Assembly (NCBI GenBank): GCA_003427395.1
Contig: BFEA01000053.1
Span: 1,894,809 to 1,958,808, forward strand
Origin: Chara braunii
Taxonomy: Eukaryota > Streptophyta > Charophyceae > Charales > Characeae
Length of the DNA: 64,000 nucleotides
Reading direction: 5' to 3'
In this document: one piece after another, positions 33,488-44,023 of the stretch
Layout of the letters: each line of letters starts with the position of its first letter
Numbering within the stretch: the first letter of the stretch is position 1
Notes under the pieces: generated by a model
Told to the model about the DNA's origin: nothing
Databases searched by the model: none
The model's input: the letters and a program-made list of their open reading frames with translations, nothing else
Made by a program: the position numbers and the translations under genes

Positions 33488-33597
33488 TAGGCATTCTATT
33501 GTCGTTGCTAATATGTGAATCTGTTCCCATTTCTGTGCTATGCTGAGTCTACCCGTAGGCGGTAGCCCATCTACCTTCTCGATAGGTCTTCAGTGCT

Positions 33598-34815
33598 TTA
33601 AGAGGTGTTTGATGAGTCCTCCTCTTCACTTCCATCACTTGATTCCAAGCTCTCCTCTTCTTCACCTGTGTCTTCATAGCTGGACGCCTCAATCCTGATG
33701 TAGTCCGGATCAGGCCTGATCTGTGTCTCGAGATCTGAGTCACGATTAAAGTTTTGTCCGTTGTTTGTAATCAGCCCTGGTACTCTGCGCAGATCGGATA
33801 TGGCTTGAGGTTTATCTTTGTACTTGATATTGTACATCTTGCATAGATACATCAGATTTGTGTAATGCAAGCGGAGGAGTTGTGTGTCTGATATCGGCTC
33901 GTAGCCGAAGTTGATGCTCCACTTCGCCTTTTTCTTCGTTGTTGTTGTTGGACGTGGAGTCTTCGTTTTTCCCCGCCTAGGATGTGGAGGATCTAGCGAG
34001 CTTAATCTGCTCCGACTTGGAAGGCTGTCATTTGGTCTACTACAGCTTGGAGCACTGTGTCTGGCGTGCACAGAGGCCAATAGTCCTGTACTGGGTCCCA
34101 GAGGCTGGAATGGATGTACGGACGATGATACTATAGGTGTACACGTCCGTGTTGGTTCATTGATCTTCTGCAATGCTCTTTTCACCGCTGCCAGATCATA
34201 CTTGAGGAGCTTGAGGTCGTTCACATCCTTCCGTACCTCCGACACCATTTTCTCCACCTTGCTTCCATCATCCGCTACTCCATTCCTCCCTGCCTGTGTG
34301 TTTGGAATTTGCGCTGCCTGCACTTGCTTCTTACTCGGCGAATCCACTCTCAGTGCTTTGTCTAGTATCAATTTGAGTTCAGATGTGGTGACTGGATCCT
34401 TCCTCTTTGGCTCCCCCGGTGTCATTTTTAATCGCTTGATACTTCCATCGATTTTCTCAGTCATCGAAACATCCTTCTCAGTAGACTTCGAGGTGAGTTG
34501 CTCCAGTATCCTCAACACTTTGTCCATTTTCCGTCGCAACTTGAAAATCTCTTCGTTCAGATCCGTTGTAAATAACGCTCGATTTCCCAGTGGTGGGAAA
34601 TCATTTCACCGTTGCTCCCATTGTGGTCGAGCAAATCTTCTCGGTGACTCCGATTCAGCTCTTCTCCTCCTGGATATTGGAAATTTCGAACTATACCATC
34701 GGTCTCTCGCAGTCCTCGATCTCCCCCTTCTTGATCGTTTTCTCCCGTGCGACCCAGAGGAAGGTGATGAGTGTCTGCGCCTCCATCTATTCGATGATGA
34801 GCGAGACCGCGCCAT
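33598..34815 (-). pseudogene. Penelope-like ORF1: RS-rich, coiled coil, SAP-like (unit 2)
   Basis: All 406 codons are in one frame, with a single TGA after QWEQR shared with unit 1. The segment 34539..33598 is open for 313 codons. It contains the coiled-coil start (MRRKMDKVLRILEQLTSK), KVEKMVSEVRKDVNDLKLLK, a Pro/Ser-rich linker, the SAP-like LRLHYTNLMYLCKMYNIKY, and an acidic end rich in Glu and Ser. Because this copy shows the coiled-coil and SAP-like parts uninterrupted, it fixes the domain order for the family. The RS-rich part may be a separate short ORF ending at the shared TGA. Confidence 0.65.
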
Positions 34816-35158
34816 CTCCCTGAGGTATCAGGATCTTCGGGTAACCACCACTGTCGTTCGTCAGTACGAAAAGAACAGCCAATAGTATAATCATACACAA
34901 GCTCCAATGCCAATAACGAAATCTTCAAAAAACGCTAAACGGAATCCCCATGCTCAATAAATCTCTTAATCGCCAAATGACAAACCAAAGAAAATAAAAG
35001 AAAAAGTAGATGAGAGAAGATGGATGAGAGAAGGTAGACAGATGAAGAAAGAGCGGTCGAAAATATAGGAGTGATAATAGAGAACAATACATTTGGATCA
35101 TGTAGATTCAGTGTCGATCATCGCAGGTACCGCCTGCAAGTTCTAAGCATCGTGCCTT

Positions 35159-36077
35159 GAGATACACACTTGCAATATTAGACAACACGTGTGAGGTTTT
35201 ACTTTCGCAACATACACGTCTTGTCCATGGCATGCGACCACTGTCACGATTACCCTTCTACCTCACTACTCAGGTAATCATTTCAGCCACTGTCTCTGAA
35301 TTTATACCCTATTTTCCTTACCCTCACCACCTACTTGTTCACAACCCTGCAACATCATCATCATCGTTTTCTCTATGTCTCCCGTAGTTCTGCTCTATAA
35401 TTGTTTTTTTTTTCGTAGATCTCCCGTTGTCGTCGACATGCTGTATATAACTGTGCATCCCTGCGTCCACTTCCGTGTTATTTTCTCTATTCTGGAAACC
35501 CGTACTCATACGTTTACCAGCTAACCCTATGGGTGTATTTCCGATGTATATTCGTCGTGGAATAATGACTTGTGTTATGTTTTTTTTTGTTTTTTTTCTC
35601 TGCTTTTATTTTGTCTTTCACACGACTTTCATCCTCTTGCCATCCGAAACATCTTGTGGATTCTGATTCACTTCATTTCACGTTTATATTGGGAAATTCA
35701 TACGGTTTTTTTTGCGTCATTATATCTGTAGATTTTTGTTTTTTAGTTTTTTGTTTTTTCGTTTGTTGTTCGAATTTTTGTACGCCTTCTTGCGCGTTTA
35801 TACCTTTCAATTGTAGTTCAGTGTTTCTCCCGCTTCTAGGTATTCACGAAATATATTCCGTATTCTTGTGTCTTTGCAGTTTATGATATAGGCCCAGATC
35901 GCCGTTCGAGTAACTCTCCATGGGTATTCCATCAGTATGAGTTCTCGACAAAACAACTTTAATACCATGGTCAGATCTGCGACCTCATATGTGTTTGCCA
36001 CTATTTTGTGAAACGTGCCAATTACCGTCATCACTTTTGTCTTTTCTGAACCCGCACTCCTTAAGTGACGCAATGTC

Positions 36078-36079
<2 letters not shown>
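35159..36079 (-). mobile_element. Penelope-like element, unit 3 (5'-truncated)
   Basis: Only the 3' end of the element: the terminal sequence plus the last 88 codons of the RT protein (36073..35807, with KTKVMTVIGTFHKIVANTYE and PWRVTRTAIWAYI). It breaks off at CAATGTCCTGAGAGAG, exactly where units 1 and 2 have a short GA run inside the coding sequence (ATGTCATGAGAGAGAGAG in unit 1), and continues as a long GA tract. In the element's own direction it lies upstream of two full units, as a pseudo-LTR would. Confidence 0.8.

Positions 36080-36144
<65 letters not shown>
36080..36144. repeat. (GA)n followed by a run of 31 G
   Basis: GA from 36080 to 36113, then G from 36114 to 36144, then the start of family C. 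Such a G run can form quadruplex DNA and is prone to length errors in sequencing. Confidence 0.9.
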
Positions 36145-36145
<1 letters not shown>

Positions 36146-37468
36146 ATGGCAAAATTTAAATATGGGTCAAGTTGTGGTTGCGATCTATTACACTTGGAAT
36201 GTTTTTAAAAGAAATATTTAGCATTTTTTCTGGAAAGATCACAACCAAATCTACGAGTACGCTAATTTTAAGTTTTTTTCATGCATTTTTTTTAGCGTGA
36301 AAACTCACTGAATTTGAAGTACTTTTTCAGTTGGCTCACACATGGCTGAGTGGCAAAAATGAAAAATGTGCCAAATTGGGGTAACGATTATTTCGTGGTC
36401 TAAATGTTTTTTTTAAATGTTCTGATATTTTTCTTGGAAAGAATACGACTTTGTTTATGGATTCTCGAAATTTCAGGTTTTTCTATGGATTCCCCCGAGC
36501 ACATTAAATTGTCAAATTTGTCACTTGTAAACCGCCTCTTTCGTTATGTCTGACCTCCCTGTTTTGAGAAGACGGGGCTCAACGCCTGGGCGTGAGGGCC
36601 CTTTTCCAGTTCCTATGCCCTCACTTCTCTTGGGGGTCCGATTCCACCCGATGACCGGTCCTTCCTTTTTTTTTATAGTCCCGGTTCTACTGGAGCTAGA
36701 TGTAGGTAGTTTGCAACCCTTAGGCTGTGGTATAGTTTGCTTCCGCGTTTGTGTCAAGGTGTCACATTTTCGGTGGCGGGGGACCAGGACGCAAAGTGGG
36801 TTCTTAGGGGATAAATATTTTTTGGGGACCGGTCCTTGGCAAAATTGCGGACTACCCACAGCTAACTCTTCTAGAACCGGGACTTTTGGAAAAAGGAAGG
36901 ACCGGTCCTCGCGTGGAAGTGGACCCCAAAAAGAAGTGGGGGGCGTTGCACCGGTCCCCAGGTAAAAGCGGACCCCAAAAAGAAGTGCGGGCACGTGAAC
37001 TGCAAAAAGGCCCTCAGGCCCAGGCATTGAGCCCCGTCTTCTCAAAACAGGGAGGTCAGGCACAACAAAATAGGCGTTTTGCAAAAGGCAACTTTGACGA
37101 TTTACTGTGCTCGCACGAACATGCACAAAAATCTAAAATTTTGAGAATCCATAGATAAGCTCGTGTTCTTTCCAGAAATAATAATAGAACATTTACAAAA
37201 AATGATTTACACTGCAAAATAATCGTCGCGCCGATTAGGCACATTTTTTCATTTTTGTCACTCAGCCATGTCTGGGCCAACTAAAAAAGTACTCCAAATT
37301 CAATGAGCTTTCACGCTCAGAAGAATGCTTGAAAAAACCTGAAACTCGAAGTACTCGTAGATTTTGTTGTGATCTTTCCATGAAAAATGCTAAATAAATT
37401 TAAAAAAATCATTCCAACTGCAAAATAGATCGCCGCCGCAATTTGACCCATATTTCAATTTTGCCATT

Positions 37469-37469
<1 letters not shown>
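36144..37469. repeat. Family C, large inverted pair
   Basis: 36144 to about 36715 reads as family C in plus orientation, starting GAATGGCAAAATTTAAATAT. From there to 37469 it reads as family C in minus orientation, ending TTTCAATTTTGCCATTC. The arms pair over some 550 bases with mismatches. The right arm is longer and includes the part reading ACCCTTAGGCTGTGGTATAG. GA flanks it on the left and TC on the right, so the flanking microsatellites mirror each other too. Confidence 0.75.
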
Positions 37470-37515
<46 letters not shown>

Positions 37516-38033
37516 GAGTAGTCCTCGCCACCCCCTCCTCTCTCTCTCTCTAGANNNNNNNNNNNNNNNNNNNNNNNNNNNNNNNNNNNNNNNNNNNNNN
37601 NNNNNNNNNNNNNNNNNNNNNNNNNNNNNNNNNNNNNNNNNNNNNNNNNNNNNNNNNNNNNNNNNNNNNNNNNNNNNNNNNNNNNNNNNNNNNNNNNNNN
37701 NNNNNNNNNNNNNNNNNNNNNNNNNNNNNNNNNNNNNNNNNNNNNNNNNNNNNNNNNNNNNNNNNNNNNNNNNNNNNNNNNNNNNNNNNNNNNNNNNNNN
37801 NNNNNNNNNNNNNNNNNNNNNNNNNNNNNNNNNNNNNNNNNNNNNNNNNNNNNNNNNNNNNNNNNNNNNNNNNNNNNNNNNNNNNNNNNNNNNNNNNNNN
37901 NNNNNNNNNNNNNNNNNNNNNNNNNNNNNNNNNNNNNNNNNNNNNNNNNNNNNNNNNNNNNNNNNNNNNNNNNNNNNNNNNNNNNNNNNNNNNNNNNNNN
38001 NNNNNNNNNNNNNNNNNNNNNNNNNNNNNNNNN

Positions 38034-38063
<30 letters not shown>
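37470..38063. repeat. (TC)n microsatellite with assembly gap 37555..38033
   Basis: TC tracts flank 479 undetermined bases. A short non-repeat stretch (about 37515..37540) with CCTCGCCACCCCC lies just before the gap. Any content of the gap is unknown. Confidence 0.95.
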
Positions 38064-38068
<5 letters not shown>

Positions 38069-38819
38069 TTAGCCCTTAGTCTCATTGATTTGGCTACCTT
38101 AGGGTTGCGTTCCCCGCGCCCACACGGTAGACAATTCGCAATTTCGCCAAGGACTAGTTCCCCAATTTTTTTTGCCCCCTAAAAACCCACCTGTCGTTCT
38201 GGTTGCCCACTGAATATGCGACACCTTGACACAGACGCTGAAACCCACCATACCGCAGCCTTAGGGCTACGAACGTTGACTTACCGTGAGGGCACGAGTG
38301 CACAACCCGTAGTTTGTATATGCTTGATTGATAAAGGAGGCGTTATTGGTGAGGTAAGTAGAGTGGTTGTTGCATTAAAAAAAATGAGTATTTGTGCGTA
38401 TGTGTCAAGATTAGTGTGTGTGCGTTTGTGTGATACTTAGGGTGTTTGTGTTTAACACATCTGTTCGCGGCCCTTAGGCTGCGGTATAGGGTGCTTCCGT
38501 GTCTGTGTCAAGGTCTCGCAGTTTCGGTGGCGGGCGACCAGGACACAAAGTGGGTTCTTAGGGGACAAATGCTTTTTGGGGACCGATCCTAGGCAAAATT
38601 GCGGACTACCTATAGCTAGCTCTTCTAGAACCGGGACTTTTGGAAAAAGTAAGGACCGGTCCTCGGGTGGAAGTGGACCCCAAAAAGAAGAGAGGGGCGT
38701 TGCACCTGTCCCCGGGTAGAAGCGGACCCCAAAAAGAAGTGCGGGCATGTGAATTGTCTACCGCGTGGGCGCAGGGAACGCAGCCCTCAGGTAGCCAAAT
38801 CAATGAGACTATGAGCTCG

Positions 38820-38824
<5 letters not shown>
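38064..38824. repeat. Family C fragments in mixed orientation
   Basis: 38064..38140 is the family tail reversed (TAGTCTCATTGATTTGGCTA, ACCTTAGGGTTGCGTTCCCC). 38150..38280 is plus-oriented (GCCCCCTAAAAACCCA, ATGCGACACCTTGACACAGA). 38458..38750 is minus-oriented (ACCCCAAAAAGAAG twice), then a plus-oriented tail runs into (GA)n at 38825. 38285..38455 is not seen elsewhere here. The mosaic suggests repeated rearrangement among copies. Confidence 0.65.
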
Positions 38825-38875
<51 letters not shown>

Positions 38876-39060
38876 TTCATTTATTGTTACGAGTGTGAGA
38901 GAGAGATAGAGAGTGAGAGAGAGAGAGCCTGAGAGAGAGAAAGAAAAAAAAAATAATTATTTATATATATATATAGATATATATATATTGTTTCATTGTT
39001 GATACGAGTGAGAGAGAGAAAAAAAAAAAAAAGATAGAGAGAGAGGGAGGCGGGGGGCCT

Positions 39061-39108
<48 letters not shown>
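38825..39108. repeat. (GA)n, satellite D units and a TA-rich patch
   Basis: GA at 38825..38869, a D unit starting GTTTTGTTTCATTTATTGTT, a TATATA-rich patch at 38955..38990, a second shortened D unit ending GGGGGGCCTACCA, then GA at 39064..39108. Confidence 0.75.
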
Positions 39109-39110
39109 CT

Positions 39111-39752
39111 GAATGGCAAACTTGAAATATGGGTTAAATTGTGGTCGCGATCTATTTCGCAGTTGGAATGATTTTTTAAAATTTATTTAGCGTTTTTCCT
39201 GGAAATATCACAGCGAAATCTACGAGTATTCCAATTTTCAGGGTTTTCACGCATTCTTCTGAGAGTGAAAACTCACTNAATTTGGAGTGCTTCTTAAGTT
39301 GGCCCACACATGGTTGAGTGGCAAAAATGAAAAATGTGCTTCATTGGCGCGATGATTATTTCTCGGCCTAAATAATTTTTAAAAAATATTCTAATATTTT
39401 TTCTAGAAAGAACACGACCTCGTTTATGGATTCTCAAAATTTTAGATTTTTCTGCGGGTTCCTCAGAGCACAGAAAATCGCCAAATGTGCCTCTTGCAAA
39501 CGTATGTTTCGTTGCGTCTGACCTCCCTGTTTCGAGAAGACGGGCCTCAATGCCTGGGCCTGAGGGCCCTTACCCCACCCCCACTTCTTTTTGGGGTCCA
39601 CTTCCACCCGAGGACCGGTCCTTCCTTTTTCCAAAAGCCCCGGTTCTACCAGAGCTAACTGTAGGTAGTCCGCAATTTTGGCAAGGACCGGTTCCCCAAT
39701 TGTTTTTGCCCCCTAAGAACCCACTTTGGGTCCTGGTCGGGGGGCGGACTAC
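39111..39752 (+). repeat. Family C repeat copy
   Basis: Plus orientation, from GAATGGCAAACTTGAAATAT to CGGGGGGCGGACTACCA, followed by GA. It lacks one of the two CTTCTTTTTGGGGTCC blocks and the distal tail. One undetermined base near 39278. Confidence 0.75.
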
Positions 39753-39757
39753 CAGAG

Positions 39758-39761
<4 letters not shown>

Positions 39762-39814
<53 letters not shown>
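39762..39814. repeat. (GA)n microsatellite
   Basis: GA tract separating two family C copies in the same orientation. Confidence 0.95.
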
Positions 39815-39816
<2 letters not shown>

Positions 39817-39817
<1 letters not shown>

Positions 39818-40424
39818 AATGACAAAATTGAAATATGGGTCAAATTGCGGCCACGATCTATATTTGCAGTTGGAATTATTGTTTTAAATTTATTTAGCGT
39901 TTTTCCTGGAAAGATCACAACAAAATCTACCAGTACTTCAATTTTCAGGTTTTTTCACCCATTCTTTTTAGCATGAAAACTCACTGAATTTGGAGTATTT
40001 TTTTAGTTGGCTTAGGCATGGCTGAGTGTCAAAAATGAAAAATGTGCCGAATCGGCGCGACAATTATTTCGCAGCATAAATGATTTTTTTTAGATGTTCT
40101 ATTATTATTTCTGGAAAGAACACGACCTCATCTATGGATTCTCAAAATTTTATATTTTTGTGCATATTCGTCCGAGCACAGAAAATCGGCAAAGTTACCT
40201 CTTGCAAAACGTCTATTTCGTTGTGCAAAACCTCCTTGTTTTGAGAAGACGGGGCTCAAAGCCTGGGCCTGAGGGCCCTTTTGTAGTTCACATGCCCTCA
40301 CTTCTTTTTGGGGTCCGCTTCTACCCGGAGACCGGTCCAACGCCCCCCACTTCTTTTTGGGGTTCACTTTCACCCGAGGACCGGTCCTTTCATTTTTCAA
40401 AAGTCCCGGATCTCCCGCAGTCAC
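39817..40424 (+). repeat. Family C repeat copy
   Basis: Plus orientation. Contains both CTTCTTTTTGGGGTCC blocks and both GACCGGTCC palindromes. It stops at AAAAGTCCCGGATCTCCCG, where Penelope-like sequence takes over with no microsatellite between. Its minus strand has the shared small frame (40128..40445). Confidence 0.75.
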
Positions 40425-41463
40425 TCTCTGTGTTGTCTTTGTCATTGTCGATTTTCAACATGCCTTCAATCTGGAGCTACTTTCATCATATCTTATGATT
40501 CTGTTCGTTGATTGATTTCGTCACCCTTGTTTCCAAATATGTTCATTCTGTGTTCGCGTTGTCTGATGTGATTTCAAGTTTTAGAGATTGGTGGTAGTAT
40601 GTTTGAAAATATTTCAGACATTCCAACTCTTTCGTTTGATCTTCCTTACTTGCTATTATGATCATCATTATATCGTCCACAAAACTCATACCGTGGATAA
40701 GTTTCTCATCAATTTCAGTCTACGCACACCATCTGTACTCGTCGAACGCGCATACCATGTTGGCAATGGGTGGGCTAGAGCCCTTCCCCATTGGTATCCC
40801 CATTACTTGGCATAATAATGTTCCTTGTACTTTGAAGTTTGAAGTATGTGTGTTTGATGTCATAGTACAACAAATCCATTAGGCACTCAATTTTTAATAT
40901 TCTCCATCCGTAGGTTCCGTTTGCTTTTTCAAAGTTCATGTACTTTTCTCTCATCTTGTAGCACAAGTGGGTTTTTCGTTTTTCTTTCGCCGTTTTCATC
41001 ATCTATTGCATTACGTTTAAGATATGTGCGTGATCGAGATTCGAAAACATATCTTCGACGTCATATGTGGAGCAGATTATCGTAGCCATACCCCAGTATG
41101 TTACTTTTGTTACTTGATTGCATTTCTTCAGTCTAGATAGTAGTTGGCTCGTTCCTTTTAGTGATAAACCAACTTTCAATGCTTGCTACGTGAAGTTGAT
41201 AGCTCTTGATAGTACCTTCGATGCTTTCCGAGATGACTCCTTATATGCCGACACAATTGGTCGGCGTTTGGTGACGTCCTTGTTTTTTGAAATTATATAC
41301 GCATTTCCGTATGATCCCTGTTCATCTTATTCTGCGATTTTCTTCAGCCCACATCCATGATACGTATTTTTGGCCAATTGAGTGATCTCAAATTCCGTTT
41401 GTTGTATAATTTCGTAGTGATTCGATTCCGGAAAGAATTTTCGAGTCTTCTCGTACCAGATTA
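40425..41463 (-). pseudogene. Diverged Penelope-like reverse transcriptase fragment
   Basis: Minus-strand sequence resembling the RT part of the array units (about 25865..26820), but clearly more diverged, perhaps two thirds identical by eye. Readable pieces include KRKTHLCYKMREKYMNFEKA and NGTYGWRILKIECLMDLLYY. The stretch equivalent to the GVPMG box and the catalytic box is frameshifted. It is bounded on the right by a reversed satellite D unit and (TC)n. It represents a second, related Penelope-like lineage. Confidence 0.7.
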
Positions 41464-41524
41464 GGCCTTCCCCTCCCTCTCTCTCTATTTCTTTCTCTCT
41501 CTCACACTCATAACAATAAATGGA

Positions 41525-41582
<58 letters not shown>

Positions 41583-41650
41583 TTAGCTCTTAGTCTCATT
41601 GATTTGGCTACCTTAGGGTTGCGTTCCCTGCGCCCACGCGGTAGACAATT
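41464..41650 (-). repeat. Reversed satellite D, (TC)n and family C tail
   Basis: A D unit reversed (about 41464..41530), TC at 41531..41578, then the reversed C tail TAGTCTCATTGATTTGGCTA..GCGGTAGACAATT, nearly identical to 38064..38140. Confidence 0.75.
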
Positions 41651-42480
41651 AGTGTTGGAATGTGTGGGATTCAGGCAATTTATATGGTATTGATGTATTA
41701 GATATTTGACATACCTTGATTCATAGTGGGCGTCGAGGCTGGTGGTCCTTGAATTTTTGTCCATATGTCGTATATGTGTGTGCTTGAGTGTTTGTTGTTG
41801 CAAGTCTTATTTTAAATTAAATAAAGGTTGTCGTGTCACATGTGACTCACTGAATAGGGCGCTGAACGTATGGGGCGTTGAATACGTCCATGTTCAGACA
41901 CATCTGTTTGCACTTGCAAATGCAATGCAGGTGTGCCGTTTCAACCTGGGGCTAACTTTTCCACTTTTCCACCCTACCGCTGCTTTGCCACCGTTTCGAC
42001 CAAAACCCAGCGCGTGGTCCCACGGCCAGCTACTGGTCTCGCATTTTTCAAAGAAACTGCCCCCCCCCCCCAAAGACCCACCCTGCCACCGCTTTGCCAG
42101 CGTTTCGACCAGAACCCAGCGGTCCCACAGGCAGCTACCAGTCCCGCATTTTTCAAAGAAACTGCCACCCCCCCCTAAAGTGTCGTGCCTGCACCTGCCT
42201 GCATTTTTTGAACCTTCCAACGACCTAAAGAGCCCAAATCAACCACCCAGTATAACGAAGGACGACGAAAATGTCTCGGGGGAAATGTCTCAGGGCCTCG
42301 TCAGGGCCTGGTCCCACCACTCGCCATCCGCCAACATTTTGATTTGATTGGATGTGGATATCATTTTGTCCAGATGCAGTCGAAATCTTGGCGGATGGCC
42401 AGTAGTGCAACTAGGGCCTCAGCGGGGGAAAACGCACCCCTGACGGGCTGCGAACACAACGCGGGAGAACGCAAATGACT
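41651..42480. repeat. Spacer with a two-unit tandem repeat of about 108 bp
   Basis: 41974..42180 contains two units, each with GCTTTGCCA(C/G)CGTTTCGACC, AACCCAGCG, GGTCCCAC and GCATTTTTCAAAGAAACTGC followed by a C run. After that, 42426..42475 carries the CCCTGACGGGCTGCGAACAC block also seen at about 23096. No gene is seen. Confidence 0.6.
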
Positions 42481-43881
42481 TTGAGGGGCATAAGGGAAAC
42501 TTCGGTCCCAAACGCGCGCAGTGATTCTCCCTCCCAAAATGCACTGGGAACCCCGACAACGCTCAGAGTTTTGAAATCACTTACATATCCCGTCCCTGTG
42601 ATCGGAGCGTGGACCCGTTCGTTTTTTTCCGCGAGTGCATCTTCAGATGAGGACAGGGGCGCCGTCCTTCCCTGAATAGTGAAAAAAGCGCGGGTATCTC
42701 AAGGTCAGGGTCAGGAATGCATGGGGCTCAACGTTCGCTTTGTCGGGAGCAATCAACTTTCATCCCTGCGATTCGATCATCTTTGGGCTGGCATATCACT
42801 CACTAGAAGCCAAGGCGGAGCTGGCCCCCGATAGTCTGAACGAGAGGATCGACGAAAGAGAATTCGACGTCAGAGCTCGTGCTCGGTCCCATCGGCTGGC
42901 GGCCGAATCCGCCGCGCCCGTTAGCGAGGGGTAGGCCGAGAGATTTTACCGTTGGAGAATGCCCGTTGTTTTTTTCGCCCCGCGGTCGAGTCCAGGGCGG
43001 TCAAGGGCGGGGTTTCCCGGGCGGAGCGGCCAGGGCCTTGGGTTGTCAGATGCGTAAGCGCCGCACGGTGAGGAGGTGGAAGGTCCGCGCGGCGGGTTGC
43101 GTCGAAGCGGGGCCAGGGCAGGCAGGGCGGGCCAGGGCGGCTCCCTTTCGTCTCTCTCCCGCTTTGTGTGTGTTTATCCGCCACGCGCTGGAACTCGAAC
43201 ATCCGTTGGGCGGCCCGTTCACTTCCTGACTGTCGGCCTGCCGGCCTGCTTGCCCGCCTGCTCGCCCGCTCGCCCTCTCGGTCACTCCCTTTCCGTCGCT
43301 TGCTCGGTTGTCTGCTTGATTCTGGCAGCAGCACATTTTGCGCCGTGCAAACTCATCCATATCGGCGATGCACTCCTTTTTATACTGTCCTGCGCGGCGA
43401 TGTATGCAATATGCAAGAGCGCTGATCTAGCGCCCAGCAAGTTCATAGCTTGTCTCCTCTTTTCTCGGTCGTCGGTTGTTGTGGTTTCTCTTGGCGTGTC
43501 TGAGAGATTTATTTCGTTGTGTGTGAGCAGAGATCAGAAAACGTCTATTTATCGCGAAGGATTTTTTCAACGCTGAGGTGGTGGAAAGTGAAAGTGAAGG
43601 AGGAGAAAAAGAAGTTTGAAAGCGGAAAGTGTAATTGGCAAGTGTGATACCGAGAACATTAGGTCTTTCAGGTGCTTTGAGGGTTACGCAGTCCATCAGG
43701 CAGTGTACATCGCAAATAAGAGCGGCGTTCCAGCGCCCACCGATCTTGCCGTTGGTCTACTTCACGCGTGCAAAATTGCTGTGTATTGCCCTCTCTGCCA
43801 GGGTCTTTCTTTTGCCATATCCTGATCTCTCACCTGAAGGACAACGGGAGATCAACGTAGTCTGACTGCCTTGGGTTTATA

Positions 43882-43884
<3 letters not shown>
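42481..43884 (+). promoter_or_regulatory. GC-rich region upstream of the TPR gene, likely promoter and leader
   Basis: GC-rich between about 42830 and 43330, in contrast to the AT-rich repeats to the left. It is followed by a TATA-like TTTTTATACTG ending near 43387. Open frames here on both strands look like by-products of GC content. The transcription start cannot be fixed from sequence. Confidence 0.3.

Positions 43885-43972
<88 letters not shown>
43885..43972 (+). repeat. (GA)44 tract just upstream of the TPR gene start codon
   Basis: 88 bp of pure GA ending 51 bp before the ATG at 44024. It is probably transcribed as leader or lies in the proximal promoter. GA repeats in this position are known targets of GAGA-binding BPC proteins in land plants. 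A role here is inference. Confidence 0.9.
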
Positions 43973-43977
<5 letters not shown>

Positions 43978-44023
43978 CGGGGAGCTCAGGGTTATCGGGG
44001 TGGTCTTCATTCGCCAAGGCAGT

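Larger units (their letters stand above)
29991..35158 (-). mobile_element. Penelope-like element, unit 2 (full length)
   Basis: Co-linear with unit 1 over its whole length at roughly 93% by eye, joined to it without spacer. Its first protein frame is better preserved than in unit 1, while its second is worse (two frame changes). The segment just inside its right-hand boundary, about 34880..35158, precedes the first protein and corresponds to the leader. Confidence 0.85.

Noticed and set aside
42879-43576. Overlapping 116 to 166-codon frames on both strands upstream of the TPR gene
   Set aside because: They coincide with the GC-rich block, overlap on opposite strands, and have Arg/Ala/Cys-rich low-complexity composition.
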